From positions 62,001 through 126,000 of the forward strand of contig CAYZTA010000004.1 of the NCBI GenBank assembly GCA_964481145.1: a DNA stretch of 64,000 nucleotides. The letters are read 5' to 3'. Shown here piece by piece: positions 16,906 to 25,806 of the stretch. The position numbers were made by a program, and so were the translations under genes. The notes below the pieces were generated by a model. It made no database searches. It saw only the letters and a list, made by a program, of their open reading frames with translations, and was not told the origin of the DNA. The number at the start of each line of letters is the position of its first letter. Position 1 is the first letter of the stretch. This stretch comes from Sandaracinus sp964481145 (GTDB lineage: Bacteria > Myxococcota_A > Polyangia > Polyangiales > Sandaracinaceae).

Positions 16906-18744
16906 TCACTCCGCGATTCGTAGATCGAGATGGGCTCCATCAGCCCTCGTTCGCGAGAATTGTACGAGCAGCAAAGCGCCCCCACCCATCGGCACGACAT
17001 GCGTTTCGACTGGAAAAACCATGTTGTCGTGAGGGAACGAGAGCGTTTCGAACCTCTCCATGCCGGTGGGGACTCCAATGGTCGACAGATACTGTTCGCG
17101 CTCTGTCAGGGCGTTGTGACGTGCGGTATAGGCGACGAATCGGCATCCGTTCCAAGCGATGTCTCCGATTCTTACGGTTGCCGGAGGTGTTGCGTCGAAT
17201 GGGTCACCTTCGAACGCCCCGGCGCTCGAAACACGGATGCAACGCATTGGGCGCTCGGCGCCAGCGGTCGCCGTGCCGGGCCAACAGGCGAGGTATCCCG
17301 CGGCTCCAAACGCCAGCGCTGGAGGCATCAGCATACTCACGCTAGAGCTGATCGAATATTCGTGCTGCGCCACGATCTCATCGTTTCGAACGAGAGAGAA
17401 TCGCGCAGTCGTGGATCCGCTCGTTCCGTCTTGTGGCGAAGAGACGTCGAGCACTCCGAGCGCATCGCCACTCCATGCGAGGTCAATCCAACCAGCGCCG
17501 GCTCCGAGGGTGATCGCAGACGCCACAGGGGTCAGTGAGGTCCCCGCACTCAAGACATAATGCCCAATGTGCACATCTGCCGGCGCCGGGCTCGATGGCT
17601 CGACTTCTGACCATGCGAGGAAAACGTCCGATCCCGCTGCCAAGATGGTTGGATTGCGCGCACTTCGCTCGAGTGCACTGATGCCGATGGGCTCGTCTTC
17701 GGGTGAGCCGTCGGGACCCGCCATCACGGCATAGGCACGTGAAGGAGGCCCCACCCACGTGGCGATCCACTTCGCACCATTCCATGCGAGCCCGCCCGCC
17801 CTGAGCGAATCCCCACTCGCCCGAGTGATGAGACCCTCGCCCCGGACTCTCGCGTCAGCCCCCAGGCGCAAGATTCGAAGCTCAGTCGCGGCGATCGCTC
17901 CGTCTCGTACTTCGTTCCGTACGTAGAGAACCCCGAGTTCTCGAGCATCGGTGTTCCACGCAACAGCAATGCTCGGAGTCGATGTCCCCTGCACGGAGGC
18001 CGCGAGCATCGCTGTCCGGGGCGCCCCAGCAGCGATGGGCATACACATAAGCCAATCTGGGGTACACGCTGGCTCGTCGACGACGCCATCGCAGTCATTG
18101 TCGAGTCCGTCGCGACAGCGCTCGGGCTCAGGAACGCAATCGCAATTCGTGTCGATGTGTCCATCGCAATCATTGTCGATCCCGTCGCCACAGATCTCCG
18201 CGCTCGGAAACACGGCACCTTCACACGACGACCACGCATTGTTCTCGCCACACCTCTGCACGCCAGCAGCACACGGGGCTGGCAGACCCGATCCACACGG
18301 ACGTGTATCACCCACTCCGCACGAACAACCATTGTCGAGCGCGCCATCGCAGTCGTGGTCCATCCCATCGCACTGCTCCGCACTGGGGCCGATCGCTCCT
18401 TCGCATGGAGAGTTCCCCCAGTCTCCCCATTCGAGATGGTCCGAAACACACTCTTGGATACCATCCGCGCAGCTTCCGACTCGGCGCGTGGCCAGACTGT
18501 CTGGAAAGCAAGATTGTCGCTCCCCAGGACCACACGGGCATCCCTCATCGATGCGTGAATCACGATCGTCATCGAGGCCGTTTCCACATTGATCGGAGCG
18601 CGAACCGACGGCCGCATCCATTCCACCGTTCGCGTCACGATCATTGGTGCCGAGATTCGTCTCCGCCGCGCATCCGGCGAAGATCCAACTCGCGAAGAGC
18701 ACGAAGCAAAGGACGAGATGCCTCTGCATTCGATTCGACGCCAT
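16906..18744 (-). CDS. MopE-like lipoprotein with C-terminal beta-repeat domain
   Basis: The 612-residue protein has a lipoprotein signal ending FAGC near residue 23, then six or so MopE-type repeats: DQCGNGLDDDRDSRIDEGC, EQCDGMDHDCDGALDNGC, EICGDGIDNDCDGHIDTNC and RCRDGLDNDCDGVVDEPAC. After about residue 240 follows a region with repeated LAWNG/IAWNG segments that look like beta-propeller blades. The N-terminal part is closely related to that of the gene at 34056, with the same EWGDWGNxPCEGAI stretch. The start is uncertain (18744 or 18729) because no strong ribosome site is seen. Surface location is likely; function unknown. Confidence 0.82.
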   Translation of the reverse strand: MASNRMQRHLVLCFVLFASWIFAGCAAETNLGTNDRDANGGMDAAVGSRSDQCGNGLDDDRDSRIDEGCPCGPGERQSCFPDSLATRRVGSCADGIQECVSDHLEWGDWGNSPCEGAIGPSAEQCDGMDHDCDGALDNGCSCGVGDTRPCGSGLPAPCAAGVQRCGENNAWSSCEGAVFPSAEICGDGIDNDCDGHIDTNCDCVPEPERCRDGLDNDCDGVVDEPACTPDWLMCMPIAAGAPRTAMLAASVQGTSTPSIAVAWNTDARELGVLYVRNEVRDGAIAATELRILRLGADARVRGEGLITRASGDSLRAGGLAWNGAKWIATWVGPPSRAYAVMAGPDGSPEDEPIGISALERSARNPTILAAGSDVFLAWSEVEPSSPAPADVHIGHYVLSAGTSLTPVASAITLGAGAGWIDLAWSGDALGVLDVSSPQDGTSGSTTARFSLVRNDEIVAQHEYSISSSVSMLMPPALAFGAAGYLACWPGTATAGAERPMRCIRVSSAGAFEGDPFDATPPATVRIGDIAWNGCRFVAYTARHNALTEREQYLSTIGVPTGMERFETLSFPHDNMVFPVETHVVPMGGGALLLVQFSRTRADGAHLDLRIAE

Positions 18745-18838
18745 CGAGCCCGCGTGAGACGTAACGCCCATGTTCGGTGAAGGGCATGCGCAGCTGACGT
18801 TTCTCACGTCAGCATCCGAGATTCATCTTACACTCGGA

Positions 18839-19783
18839 TCAATCACGAAGCAGCGTGAGGCGCATCTTTTTTCCGTAGCGGTCCGTCGTGGGTGCGCTCG
18901 GGACTCCCTTCAAAATGCCGGTCATGAAGGCCTCGGCTGCGCGATAGCTCGAGCGGACGAGCGGCCCGCTCGCGACGAATCGGAAACCGAGCGAAATACC
19001 GATCTCACGGTAGCGTTCGAACTCGGCCGGCTCGACGTAGCGTTTGACCTCGGCGTGTTTCGGGCTGGGTCGCAAATACTGGCCGATCGTGAGCACATCC
19101 ACGTCCACTTCGCGCAACGCGTTCATGGCAGAAATGACCTGCTCGGAGGTCTCACCGCATCCCACCATGAGCGAAGTCTTGGTGACGTTCGCGCCTTCTT
19201 CTTTTGCGATGCGGAGCACCTCGACCGAGCGCTTCCAGGTGCAACGCGCATCGCGCATCGTCCGTTGAAGCTCGGGCACGACCTCGACGTTGTGCGCGAA
19301 GACATCCGGACGCCCTTCGCGCACCACGGTCGCGATATCACTCCGCACGCCTTGGAAGTCGCCGACGAGCGTCTCGACCAGCATGTCGGGTGAATAATGT
19401 TTGATCCGTTGCACGGTGCGCGCGACATGATCGGCACCACCATCGAGCAGATCATCGCGATCGACCATCGTCAGCACGATGTACGCGAGGCCCATCTCCC
19501 CAAGTGCCCGCCCGACGTTCTCGGGTTCACGCGGATCGAGCACCCCCGCCGGATCTCCTGTGTTCACCGCGCAAAACCGGCAACCACGCGTACACGTATC
19601 ACCGAGGATCATGATGGTGGCCGTGCCTTCGCTCCAGCATTCACCGACATTCGGACAACGCGCTTCTTCGCACACCGTATGAAGATCGAGGCGCCGGAGC
19701 CGAGCTTTGATCGCTTCGTAACGTTCTCCGCCAGGCAGACGCACCCGCAGCCAATCGGGCTTCTTTTCCATCGCCCCCTTCAT
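18839..19783 (-). CDS. lipA: lipoyl synthase
   Basis: The 314-residue radical-SAM enzyme inserts two sulfurs into octanoyl chains on lipoyl domains. The auxiliary cluster motif CEEARCPNVGECW is at 38-50 and the radical-SAM CTRGCRFC at 64-71. The C-terminal RSSYRAAE is conserved and contains the Ser that ligates the auxiliary cluster. The start is placed at ATG 19783; ATG 19771 is possible. The substrate proteins fit the E2 subunit encoded at 61328 in the same window, but that is far away and no lipB is seen nearby. The gene is divergent from the lipoprotein at 19888. Confidence 0.95.
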   Translation of the reverse strand: MKGAMEKKPDWLRVRLPGGERYEAIKARLRRLDLHTVCEEARCPNVGECWSEGTATIMILGDTCTRGCRFCAVNTGDPAGVLDPREPENVGRALGEMGLAYIVLTMVDRDDLLDGGADHVARTVQRIKHYSPDMLVETLVGDFQGVRSDIATVVREGRPDVFAHNVEVVPELQRTMRDARCTWKRSVEVLRIAKEEGANVTKTSLMVGCGETSEQVISAMNALREVDVDVLTIGQYLRPSPKHAEVKRYVEPAEFERYREIGISLGFRFVASGPLVRSSYRAAEAFMTGILKGVPSAPTTDRYGKKMRLTLLRD

Positions 19784-19887
19784 GCGACGAAAGCCACGCC
19801 GCCGCAATGATGTCTCTGTGGACGTGCCACCCGGATGGATGAGACTTCACAGTACCCACGAATGATGTTTTTGCGCGATGATGAGCC

Positions 19888-20469
19888 ATGCAATGCCATC
19901 GACGTCTCCGAAAACTCCTTGTGTTCGGTACGCTCAGTTGGTTCTTTGGCTGCAGCGAACCATCCTCGATACCTTCTGGCAACGATGCCGAGATCGGCAA
20001 TGACGATCACAATTTCTCCTTCGTGTTCGATGCAAACGGCCGCGCAGAGAGCGTGCTCGCAGGAGAATACACGAGCGAGCTTCAAATCGACGGCACCTCC
20101 CTCTCTTTCGTTGGAGGCATCGACAGTTACGTGATCGGCCTCGACCCCGCGGGGGAGATCCGCTTCACCACCACCCTCGTCGGAAATGGCACCGAACGAG
20201 TGACTGGTGTTGCCGCAAGCTCGGATGGGCGCACCGTGATCCTCGGTGAGTTCGATGCGCACGCTCAACTCAGAACACATCTCCTCGAAGGAGAGGCGAG
20301 TGGATCCACCGGCTTCGTTGCAATGCTCGATGAAACTGGCGAGGTGCTCTGGTCGCACATTCTCCTCGGAAGCAGTCCGGAGCGGGTCGATGTCACTTCG
20401 ACCGAAGTACACACGGTCGCCCTCGAGCACACCTCGAATGCGCTGCTCGTGACATCCTGGGATCGCTGA
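19888..20469 (+). CDS. small lipoprotein with propeller-like repeats
   Basis: The 193-residue protein begins with MQCHRRLRKLLVFGTLSWFF and then GC, a likely lipoprotein signal (lipobox FFGC). The rest shows weakly repeated blade-like segments (GGIDSYVIGLDPAGEIRFTT and GFVAMLDETGEVLWSHIL), as in SBBP-type beta-propeller proteins. Those usually have many more blades, so this looks like a short or truncated copy. Function unknown. A 10-bp inverted repeat lies over its stop and the end of the convergent glycosylase gene. Confidence 0.62.
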   Translation: MQCHRRLRKLLVFGTLSWFFGCSEPSSIPSGNDAEIGNDDHNFSFVFDANGRAESVLAGEYTSELQIDGTSLSFVGGIDSYVIGLDPAGEIRFTTTLVGNGTERVTGVAASSDGRTVILGEFDAHAQLRTHLLEGEASGSTGFVAMLDETGEVLWSHILLGSSPERVDVTSTEVHTVALEHTSNALLVTSWDR

Positions 20470-20502
20470 CCAGGATCGCGCTCTACGCGACGCTGGTCAG
20501 CG
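20464..20502. terminator. inverted repeat between convergent genes
   Basis: CGCTGACCAG (20464-20473) is the exact reverse complement of CTGGTCAGCG (20493-20502), with a 19-base loop. It spans the stops of two convergent genes. No T-run follows on either strand, so bidirectional termination is only an inference. Confidence 0.45.
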
Positions 20503-21390
20503 TCCTTCCAGCTCTTCGATCGTCTTGGGCCAGTTCTCTTTGAGCAACCGCGAAAGCGATCGATCGGCGAGCAGCTTTCCACCCGTTTGACATCGTGGAC
20601 AATAGTTCGACTCGTTCTCGGCGTAGACGATGCGCTGCACCTTCGTCCCGCAGATCGGACACGGCTCACCATACTTGCCGTGCACCGCCATCTCCGGTCG
20701 AAACGCCGTCACCTTCGCAGGAAATTTCTCACCGAAATCGGCACGCAACCGCGCAATCCACTCTTCGAGCACGTCGATGGTCGCGCGATGCAATCGTGCG
20801 ATGGACTCGTCGTCCAGACGATCGGTGCGTGTCACCGGAGACATCTTCGCGCGATGCAAAATCTCATCGGAGTACGCGTTTCCTATGCCCGAAAAAAGCC
20901 GTGGATCGGTGAGCGCGCGCTTGAGCGTGTGACGCTCTCGGGTGAGCGCATCTTTGAACTCCACGAGCGACGAGCCGAGCGGCTCGAGCCCTCCACGCTC
21001 GAACGGCGTGAGATTCTCTTCGCCACGAACGAGATGAAGCGAGGCGCGCTTCTTCGTCGAGGCTTCGGTCAAAAGAAGTGTTCCGTGCTCGAAATCGAAC
21101 GCGAGGAGGCCGATTTTCCCAGGTATTTTCGAGTTTTTCTCGTCTCTCCATTGAAAGCGTCCGGCGATCATCAAATGAACGACGGCAAAAAGATCCGGCT
21201 CGATCGCAAACACGATGCGCTTGCCCATGCGCTGCATGCCTGTGATCTCGTGCCCCACGAGATCGGCGATCTTCGGTGTGGTGGAGCGAAGCACGAAGGG
21301 CGAGGCGAGCCGAATTCCTTCGAGCGCGCGACCGACGCAACGCGTCTCGAGCGCATGGAGATAAGCCGTGATGTCGGGCAACTCAGGCAT
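20497..21390 (-). CDS. Fpg/Nei family DNA glycosylase
   Basis: The 297-residue protein starts MPELPDITAYL, giving the catalytic Pro2 and Glu3 of formamidopyrimidine-DNA glycosylases (PELPD in place of PELPE). The middle holds NAYSDEILHRAKMSP, and the C-terminus carries a zinc finger CPICG...CPRCQTGG, as in bacterial Fpg and Nei. The family removes oxidised bases by a beta/delta-lyase mechanism. Exact substrate preference (8-oxoG or oxidised pyrimidines) cannot be assigned. It is divergent from the MBL hydrolase, with a 70-base AT-rich gap that probably holds both promoters. Confidence 0.9.
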   Translation of the reverse strand: MPELPDITAYLHALETRCVGRALEGIRLASPFVLRSTTPKIADLVGHEITGMQRMGKRIVFAIEPDLFAVVHLMIAGRFQWRDEKNSKIPGKIGLLAFDFEHGTLLLTEASTKKRASLHLVRGEENLTPFERGGLEPLGSSLVEFKDALTRERHTLKRALTDPRLFSGIGNAYSDEILHRAKMSPVTRTDRLDDESIARLHRATIDVLEEWIARLRADFGEKFPAKVTAFRPEMAVHGKYGEPCPICGTKVQRIVYAENESNYCPRCQTGGKLLADRSLSRLLKENWPKTIEELEGR

Positions 21391-21460
21391 GTTCGATACT
21401 GTAGAGTTTATAGTTTATATAGTCGCGACGAAGAGATGTTCTTGCGCTATGTGCTCGCTC

Positions 21461-22366
21461 ATGAAGCGACGGCTCTCTTCGATTTCAGGCAATTCACAGA
21501 AGCTCGATGGCGGCGCGATGTTCGGCAATGCGCCGCGGGCGGTGTGGGAACGCTGGATCGCTCCCGATGAACGTCATCGCATTCCGCTCGCATGCCGCGC
21601 GATGCTCATCGAAGAACTCGCCGACGCGAGCTCTTCGGGGGTCACGCGGCGCATCCTCTTCGAGACGGGAATCGGCGCATTCTTCGCGCCGAAGTTGCGC
21701 GATCGATATGGCGTGCTCGAGAGTGAACACGTGCTCTTGCGCAGCCTGGAAGCGGCCGGAACGAGCCACGAAGAGATCGACATCGTCGTGCTCTCACATT
21801 TGCACTTCGATCATGTGGGTGGCTTGTTCGCGGCCTACGAAGAAAACGAACGAGGAGAGCCGTTCCCGCTTCGATTGCTCTTTCCGCATGCGACCTTCGT
21901 CGTGGGCGAAGAAGCATGGAAGCGCGCGACAAGCCCCCATCCGCGCGATCGCTCCTCATTCATCCCCGAGCTTCCTTCTCTGCTCGAAGCCACGGGGCGA
22001 CTCGAAATCGTCGCAACCCGATCATCCAAAACGCTCGGTCCCGAGTACACGCTTCATCAATCGTTCGGGCACACACCCGGCCTCCTGCTCGGTGAAGTGC
22101 CGAGCGCCGATGGCGCCATCGTCTTCGCTGCGGATTTGATCCCAGGACGCCCGTGGGTGCACCTGCCGATCACCATGGGTTACGACCGTTGGCCCGAAAG
22201 GCTCATCGATGAGAAGACCGAGCTCCTCGAAGATCTCATCGAACGAAACGGTCGCCTCTTCTTCACGCACGACCCGACATGCGCGATGGCCCGCATCACA
22301 CGCGACGAGCACGGCAAATTTGGCGTGGGAGATGAGTGGCCAGCACCACACCACATGGTGATTTGA
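21461..22366 (+). CDS. MBL-fold metallo-hydrolase
   Basis: The 301-residue protein carries the metallo-beta-lactamase motif HLHFDHVGG, with the family opening GNSQKLDGGAMFGNAPRAVW and a later SFGHTPGLLLGE and AADLIPG giving further metal ligands. The type resembles hydrolases annotated as quorum-quenching lactonase-like, but the substrate is not shown. ATG 21461 or 21449 are both possible starts; longer starts reach into the divergent promoter region. It is convergent with the matrixin gene at a 4-base gap. Confidence 0.82.
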   Translation: MKRRLSSISGNSQKLDGGAMFGNAPRAVWERWIAPDERHRIPLACRAMLIEELADASSSGVTRRILFETGIGAFFAPKLRDRYGVLESEHVLLRSLEAAGTSHEEIDIVVLSHLHFDHVGGLFAAYEENERGEPFPLRLLFPHATFVVGEEAWKRATSPHPRDRSSFIPELPSLLEATGRLEIVATRSSKTLGPEYTLHQSFGHTPGLLLGEVPSADGAIVFAADLIPGRPWVHLPITMGYDRWPERLIDEKTELLEDLIERNGRLFFTHDPTCAMARITRDEHGKFGVGDEWPAPHHMVI

Positions 22367-22370
22367 AGAC

Positions 22371-23276
22371 TCAAACGCGACGTCGTGCGAGCCATCCAAC
22401 CAAGAATAAGGCGCTGAACAAGAACATATTGATCCCCGGAGCGCGGTTCATGCCAGGAACACTGCAATCGCAGTTGCCGCGTCGTGTGCACTCGAGGTTC
22501 AATCCACCACGCGGAGTTGGATCGCACGCTTCGGGCAACGTGCCGGGCGCATAGACTGCGCAGATGCCTTCGATGTCGTCCGGCTGAAGATCGCGTTTGA
22601 AGGTCTCGTTCGGCTCGGCCGAGCCCCACATCGTCGCGAGCCTATCGTCGGGCGTGTGCGCCAAACCGAAATAGTGACCCATCTCGTGGGTGACGACATT
22701 CTGGAGGTCGACCACACCCGGTGAACAACCCGAAGGGGGGCACACCGTATAAGGCCCGCGTTGCTCGTTGATCTCCATATCGACATCCCAGATCTCTCCG
22801 GAACGGCGATCGTGCCACACGAGGGTTACGGCATACGCACGTGGATCATGCATTCGCTCCGTGGACCAACCGCTCGGGACGAAGATGATCGCATGCACAT
22901 TGCGATCATTGGTGAAGTGATTTGCGTTCGTACACGCGTTGATGTCCGAGGACACGAAGGCCGATAACCCTGTCGGTGCCCCGTCGCAAAGCACGTTTTC
23001 CCATGCAGAAATCGACGCTTCGAAAATCCCTCGGACCTGATTCGGAGACAAGTCATGCGACCCCATCGAGCTCAGCGACAACGACGTACAACGCCTTCGC
23101 CACGCGAGCGGAAAAGTCTCTGGGGGGTTGGCGAGGATGCAGGGGTCCCCTGGACGCCCGGTGCGATTCGATGACGTCATCTGACACCAAGCGCGCGCAC
23201 TTTCACTCGGCGCCCACATCGCGACGACACATAGAACCACGAGCCCGAACTTCGACGCTCGTCTCTCAGCGTGCAT
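22371..23276 (-). CDS. matrixin-family metalloprotease with MYXO-CTERM-like tail
   Basis: The 301-residue protein has a signal peptide (cleavage near residue 28) and an M10-type zinc protease motif HEMGHYFGLAHT. After the motif comes MWGSAEPNE, which could supply the Met-turn of metzincins. The C-terminus has CDCS, then a hydrophobic segment (INMFLFSALFLVGWL) and ARRRV, which resembles the MYXO-CTERM sorting signal for surface display. No propeptide cysteine switch is obvious. It is the last gene of a four-gene overlapping operon, and starts inside the end of the upstream gene. Confidence 0.85.
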   Translation of the reverse strand: MHAERRASKFGLVVLCVVAMWAPSESARAWCQMTSSNRTGRPGDPCILANPPETFPLAWRRRCTSLSLSSMGSHDLSPNQVRGIFEASISAWENVLCDGAPTGLSAFVSSDINACTNANHFTNDRNVHAIIFVPSGWSTERMHDPRAYAVTLVWHDRRSGEIWDVDMEINEQRGPYTVCPPSGCSPGVVDLQNVVTHEMGHYFGLAHTPDDRLATMWGSAEPNETFKRDLQPDDIEGICAVYAPGTLPEACDPTPRGGLNLECTRRGNCDCSVPGMNRAPGINMFLFSALFLVGWLARRRV

Positions 23277-23859
23277 GATGGATTTCCGTCACTAGATCTC
23301 GAATCTGCGAGAGCACATCGTCGAGCGAAGTCGGCTCGAGCAGCGCGCCCGGAGCCGGTCTCAACTGTCCATCATGATCGCGTTGCACGAGCGAGAGCCC
23401 GTGACCTCCCGGCATCACCGTGGGCCCACCAGACAACCTCTGCACCGGCAGCACCCCCTGCGACATCCCCACCGGCCGCAGCACGCGTTCACTACGAATT
23501 TCACGCGCAAAGAGGATCACGCGATCACCCACATCGAGGCTCGGCTCCCCTTCGATTCGCATCCCGACATCCCCCATCGCACCACCGAGACTGCGCATGA
23601 CGATCGTCCCGTTCTCCGCGGCGCGACCCCACATGTTCTCTTCGATTCGCAACGTCGCGTCCGTCACGATGCGATCGAGGTGATCGTAACGAGCCTCGGT
23701 ATGAATCACGGTCCCGAGAACGATATGGTCCGAGTCCGTGACGAGCGTTCGCATATCGAGCGCCTCGATGAGCGTGGCGGAAGCCAGCGAGGCGATCATC
23801 AGCGGAGCGATCAAACCAACGAGGATCGCTGAAACACGTTGCATCATCCTCCCCATCAT
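23266..23859 (-). CDS. secreted protein of unknown function, matrixin partner
   Basis: The 197-residue protein has a signal peptide (MMQRVSAILVGLIAPLMIAS, cleaved after ASA near residue 28). The mature part is mostly beta: EALDMRTLVTDSDHIVLGTV, then ATLRIEENMWG, and DVGDRVILFAREI. It ends EIHHAR. I recognise no named family. Its start overlaps the MauE-like stop as ATGA, and its end overlaps the matrixin start by 11 bases, so it is made together with both. A GGGGAGG lies inside the first codons, so the true start may be ATG 23844. It is perhaps a substrate, inhibitor or chaperone of the protease. Confidence 0.68.
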   Translation of the reverse strand: MMGRMMQRVSAILVGLIAPLMIASLASATLIEALDMRTLVTDSDHIVLGTVIHTEARYDHLDRIVTDATLRIEENMWGRAAENGTIVMRSLGGAMGDVGMRIEGEPSLDVGDRVILFAREIRSERVLRPVGMSQGVLPVQRLSGGPTVMPGGHGLSLVQRDHDGQLRPAPGALLEPTSLDDVLSQIRDLVTEIHHAR

Positions 23860-24293
23860 ATCGATGCATTCCGCGCTTTGGTGAGCAAGATCGGCACGCA
23901 TGCAAATGCCAGCATGAGATTTCGTGCGACCGTGAGCCCACTGACCCGCATTTCGAGCGCACTTCCGAAACAACCGCAATCGAGATCGATCCCGCGCGCC
24001 ATCGCTTGGATCATCGCCCCCGCAAACGTCAACAGCATGCCTCCGGCAATGAACGCCGCGCCTGCCACATGCACACCCGAAAGGAGCGCCGCTGCGATCA
24101 CCAGCTCAAGCACCGGAACGATCACGGCCAAAGGACCCACCAAAAGCGCGGGAAGGATACGATAGTTGTCGATCTCGAGCGCGAAGCCCGCCGGGTCGGC
24201 GAGCTTCGGAGCGGCCGCAAACACGAACACGCCTGCGATCGCAACGCGCAGCACGAGGGCCGTCCATCGCATGATTTGCGGCGACTGTTTCAT
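23856..24293 (-). CDS. MauE/DoxX-like redox-associated membrane protein
   Basis: The 145-residue protein has four hydrophobic segments and the motif DLDCGCFGS, whose CGC pair is typical of MauE and related DoxX-like proteins that help disulfide formation or thiol transfer at the membrane. The ATG at 24293 overlaps the rhodanese stop as ATGA. The stop overlaps the next start the same way. The MauE of methylamine dehydrogenase is a biogenesis protein; here the context is a rhodanese and a protease. The exact role is unknown. Confidence 0.8.
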   Translation of the reverse strand: MKQSPQIMRWTALVLRVAIAGVFVFAAAPKLADPAGFALEIDNYRILPALLVGPLAVIVPVLELVIAAALLSGVHVAGAAFIAGGMLLTFAGAMIQAMARGIDLDCGCFGSALEMRVSGLTVARNLMLAFACVPILLTKARNASI

Positions 24294-24826
24294 GGACACA
24301 CTCGGCATGGCCCTGCTTCAGCGGGATATCCATGTTCGAGCCACGCCGGCATCCCACCGCGCAGAACTCGCACATCGACCAGGCCCGCTTCCGATAACAA
24401 TCCCGCGAGGCGACGGCTGCTCGCGCATTCACCCGTCGTGTCGCAATAGGTGATCACGACCCGCGCTCCTTCCACGAGCCGTGTCGCGTGCGCATCGAGA
24501 ACCCCTGTATCCATCGGAAGATGGATGGCCCCCGCGACATGACCCGCCTCGTACGCGTCGCGCGATCGCGCATCGACGAAACTGACACCGGTGTCCGCGA
24601 TCATGCCCTGCGCTTCTTCCTGTTCGATCCATCGCACTTCGGGTCGAGCCGCGATCGGCGCACTGCACGTACTCGGATCGTCCGCACGGAGCGCTGCGAG
24701 ATCGGGCGCGCCGATGATGATCGCCACGGCCGTCCCAAGACAAACGCCTGCGATCAAGACCCGCAAAGCTTCCGCCACGAGACGCTGCCATGCGTACGAT
24801 TTCAAGGTGTCGAGAGGACTTGCCAT
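24290..24826 (-). CDS. membrane-anchored rhodanese-domain protein
   Basis: The 178-residue protein has one N-terminal membrane segment (EALRVLIAGVCLGTAVAIII, ~15-38) followed by a rhodanese domain outside the membrane. The domain shows FVDARSRDAYEAGHVAGAIH and an active loop TYCDTTGECASSRR, with two cysteines. Rhodaneses carry sulfur as a persulfide or act as redox switches. It overlaps the MauE-like gene by ATGA and leads the operon, with a 14-bp palindrome 8 bases before its ATG. A longer N-terminus (to 24955) is possible but runs through the palindrome. Confidence 0.83.
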   Translation of the reverse strand: MASPLDTLKSYAWQRLVAEALRVLIAGVCLGTAVAIIIGAPDLAALRADDPSTCSAPIAARPEVRWIEQEEAQGMIADTGVSFVDARSRDAYEAGHVAGAIHLPMDTGVLDAHATRLVEGARVVITYCDTTGECASSRRLAGLLSEAGLVDVRVLRGGMPAWLEHGYPAEAGPCRVCP

Positions 24827-24833
24827 TTCGGCT

Positions 24834-24847
24834 ACGAAACGTTTCGT
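24834..24847. promoter_or_regulatory. 14-bp perfect palindrome, candidate operator
   Basis: ACGAAACGTTTCGT at 24834-24847 is a perfect palindrome 8 bases upstream of the rhodanese ATG. Position and symmetry fit a dimeric repressor site for the four-gene operon. No matching regulator is next to it. Confidence 0.5.
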
Positions 24848-25030
24848 TTCCGAGAACGTTCCAGATGTAGCAAAAAAGCGCCCTTTGGGCGAGGGCGAGC
24901 ATTTCGCGCACGCGGAGGCTTGCTCGTGTCCCTGGTTGCGTTGCATGGTCGGCACCTAGCAATGCGTGCCTCGATTGATGTTTGTGGGTGCTTTCCAACA
25001 GGAAAGCATTATCCGGGAATCGCCGATCGC

Positions 25031-25711
25031 ATGGCGCGGCTCATGACGCGCGTGCGCGGCATGGCCGAAGGCTTCGAGCCCACGACGGTGTGGGCAAGTG
25101 CGGCGTTGGCCGTGCTCGACTTCGAGACCACAGGTCTCGACTCGGAGGTCGATCGCGTCATCGAGATCGGCGTCGCATGTTTTCGCGGTGGCGAGCTCGA
25201 AACGAGTCACAACTGGCTCGTCAATCCAGGGATCCCGATCGGCGATGAGAGCAGGGCCATCACCGGCATCACGGATGAAATGGTCGCAGATGCGCCGGGT
25301 TTCGGTGGTGTCTGGGAGGAAGTGCGCGCCGTCCTCGAAGGACGTATTCCGGTCGCCTACAACCACGCGTTCGATAGTCGTTTTTTGTGGGCAGAATGTC
25401 GCCGCATCGGCCTTCCACCGCGCGGCACAATGCTTCCGCCAGCGTGTTCGGACGATGGCGTTTGGATCGACCCCCTCGTATGGGCGCGTGAGATTCAAAA
25501 GGACGCGAAGGGGCATAAGCTCGGAGACGTATGTTCCCGTCTCGGAGTTCCGCTCGAAAACGCCCACCGCGCATCTCACGACGCCGAAGCGGCAGGTCGA
25601 GTGCTGTTGAAGCTCGCTGAAAAAATGCCTGAGCGCTACGGCGATTTGCTTCGCGTTCAGCAACGCTACGCGGCCACGCAAGACGTCGAGATCACCTGGC
25701 GTCGGCGATAA
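25031..25711 (+). CDS. DEDDh 3'-5' exonuclease, DnaQ-like
   Basis: The 226-residue protein has the DEDDh exonuclease pattern: LAVLDFETTGLDSEVDR near residue 18-34 (Asp and Glu of ExoI), NHAFDSRF in the middle, and HRASHDAEAAG near 185 (ExoIII His and Asp). Family members proofread or degrade single-stranded DNA or RNA; this short one is not a full PolIII epsilon or RNase T by sight. Starts at 25031, 25043 and 25061 are possible; 25031 is used. It is divergent from the rhodanese operon. Confidence 0.86.
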   Translation: MARLMTRVRGMAEGFEPTTVWASAALAVLDFETTGLDSEVDRVIEIGVACFRGGELETSHNWLVNPGIPIGDESRAITGITDEMVADAPGFGGVWEEVRAVLEGRIPVAYNHAFDSRFLWAECRRIGLPPRGTMLPPACSDDGVWIDPLVWAREIQKDAKGHKLGDVCSRLGVPLENAHRASHDAEAAGRVLLKLAEKMPERYGDLLRVQQRYAATQDVEITWRRR

Positions 25712-25742
25712 CGCCCCGTCAGTCGTCGCGCGATCCCAGCGG

Positions 25743-25783
25743 ATGAAAAAGCAAAACCCCACCGAGCGTCGCTCGACGGGGTT
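25743..25783 (-). terminator. Rho-independent terminator for the 25807 gene
   Basis: AACCCC (25755-25760) pairs with GGGGTT (25778-25783), and the inner part contains CGAGCG/CGCTCG. On the minus strand the stem is followed by TTGCTTTTTC. It lies directly after the minus-strand stop at 25807. The plus-strand exonuclease may also use it weakly. Confidence 0.82.
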
Positions 25784-25806
25784 CGCATTCGATCGTGGTT
25801 GGGTGT

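Noticed and set aside
24488..25030. Long N-terminal extension of the exonuclease
   Set aside because: It crosses the rhodanese gene and the divergent promoter region; the exonuclease domain starts only after 25031.
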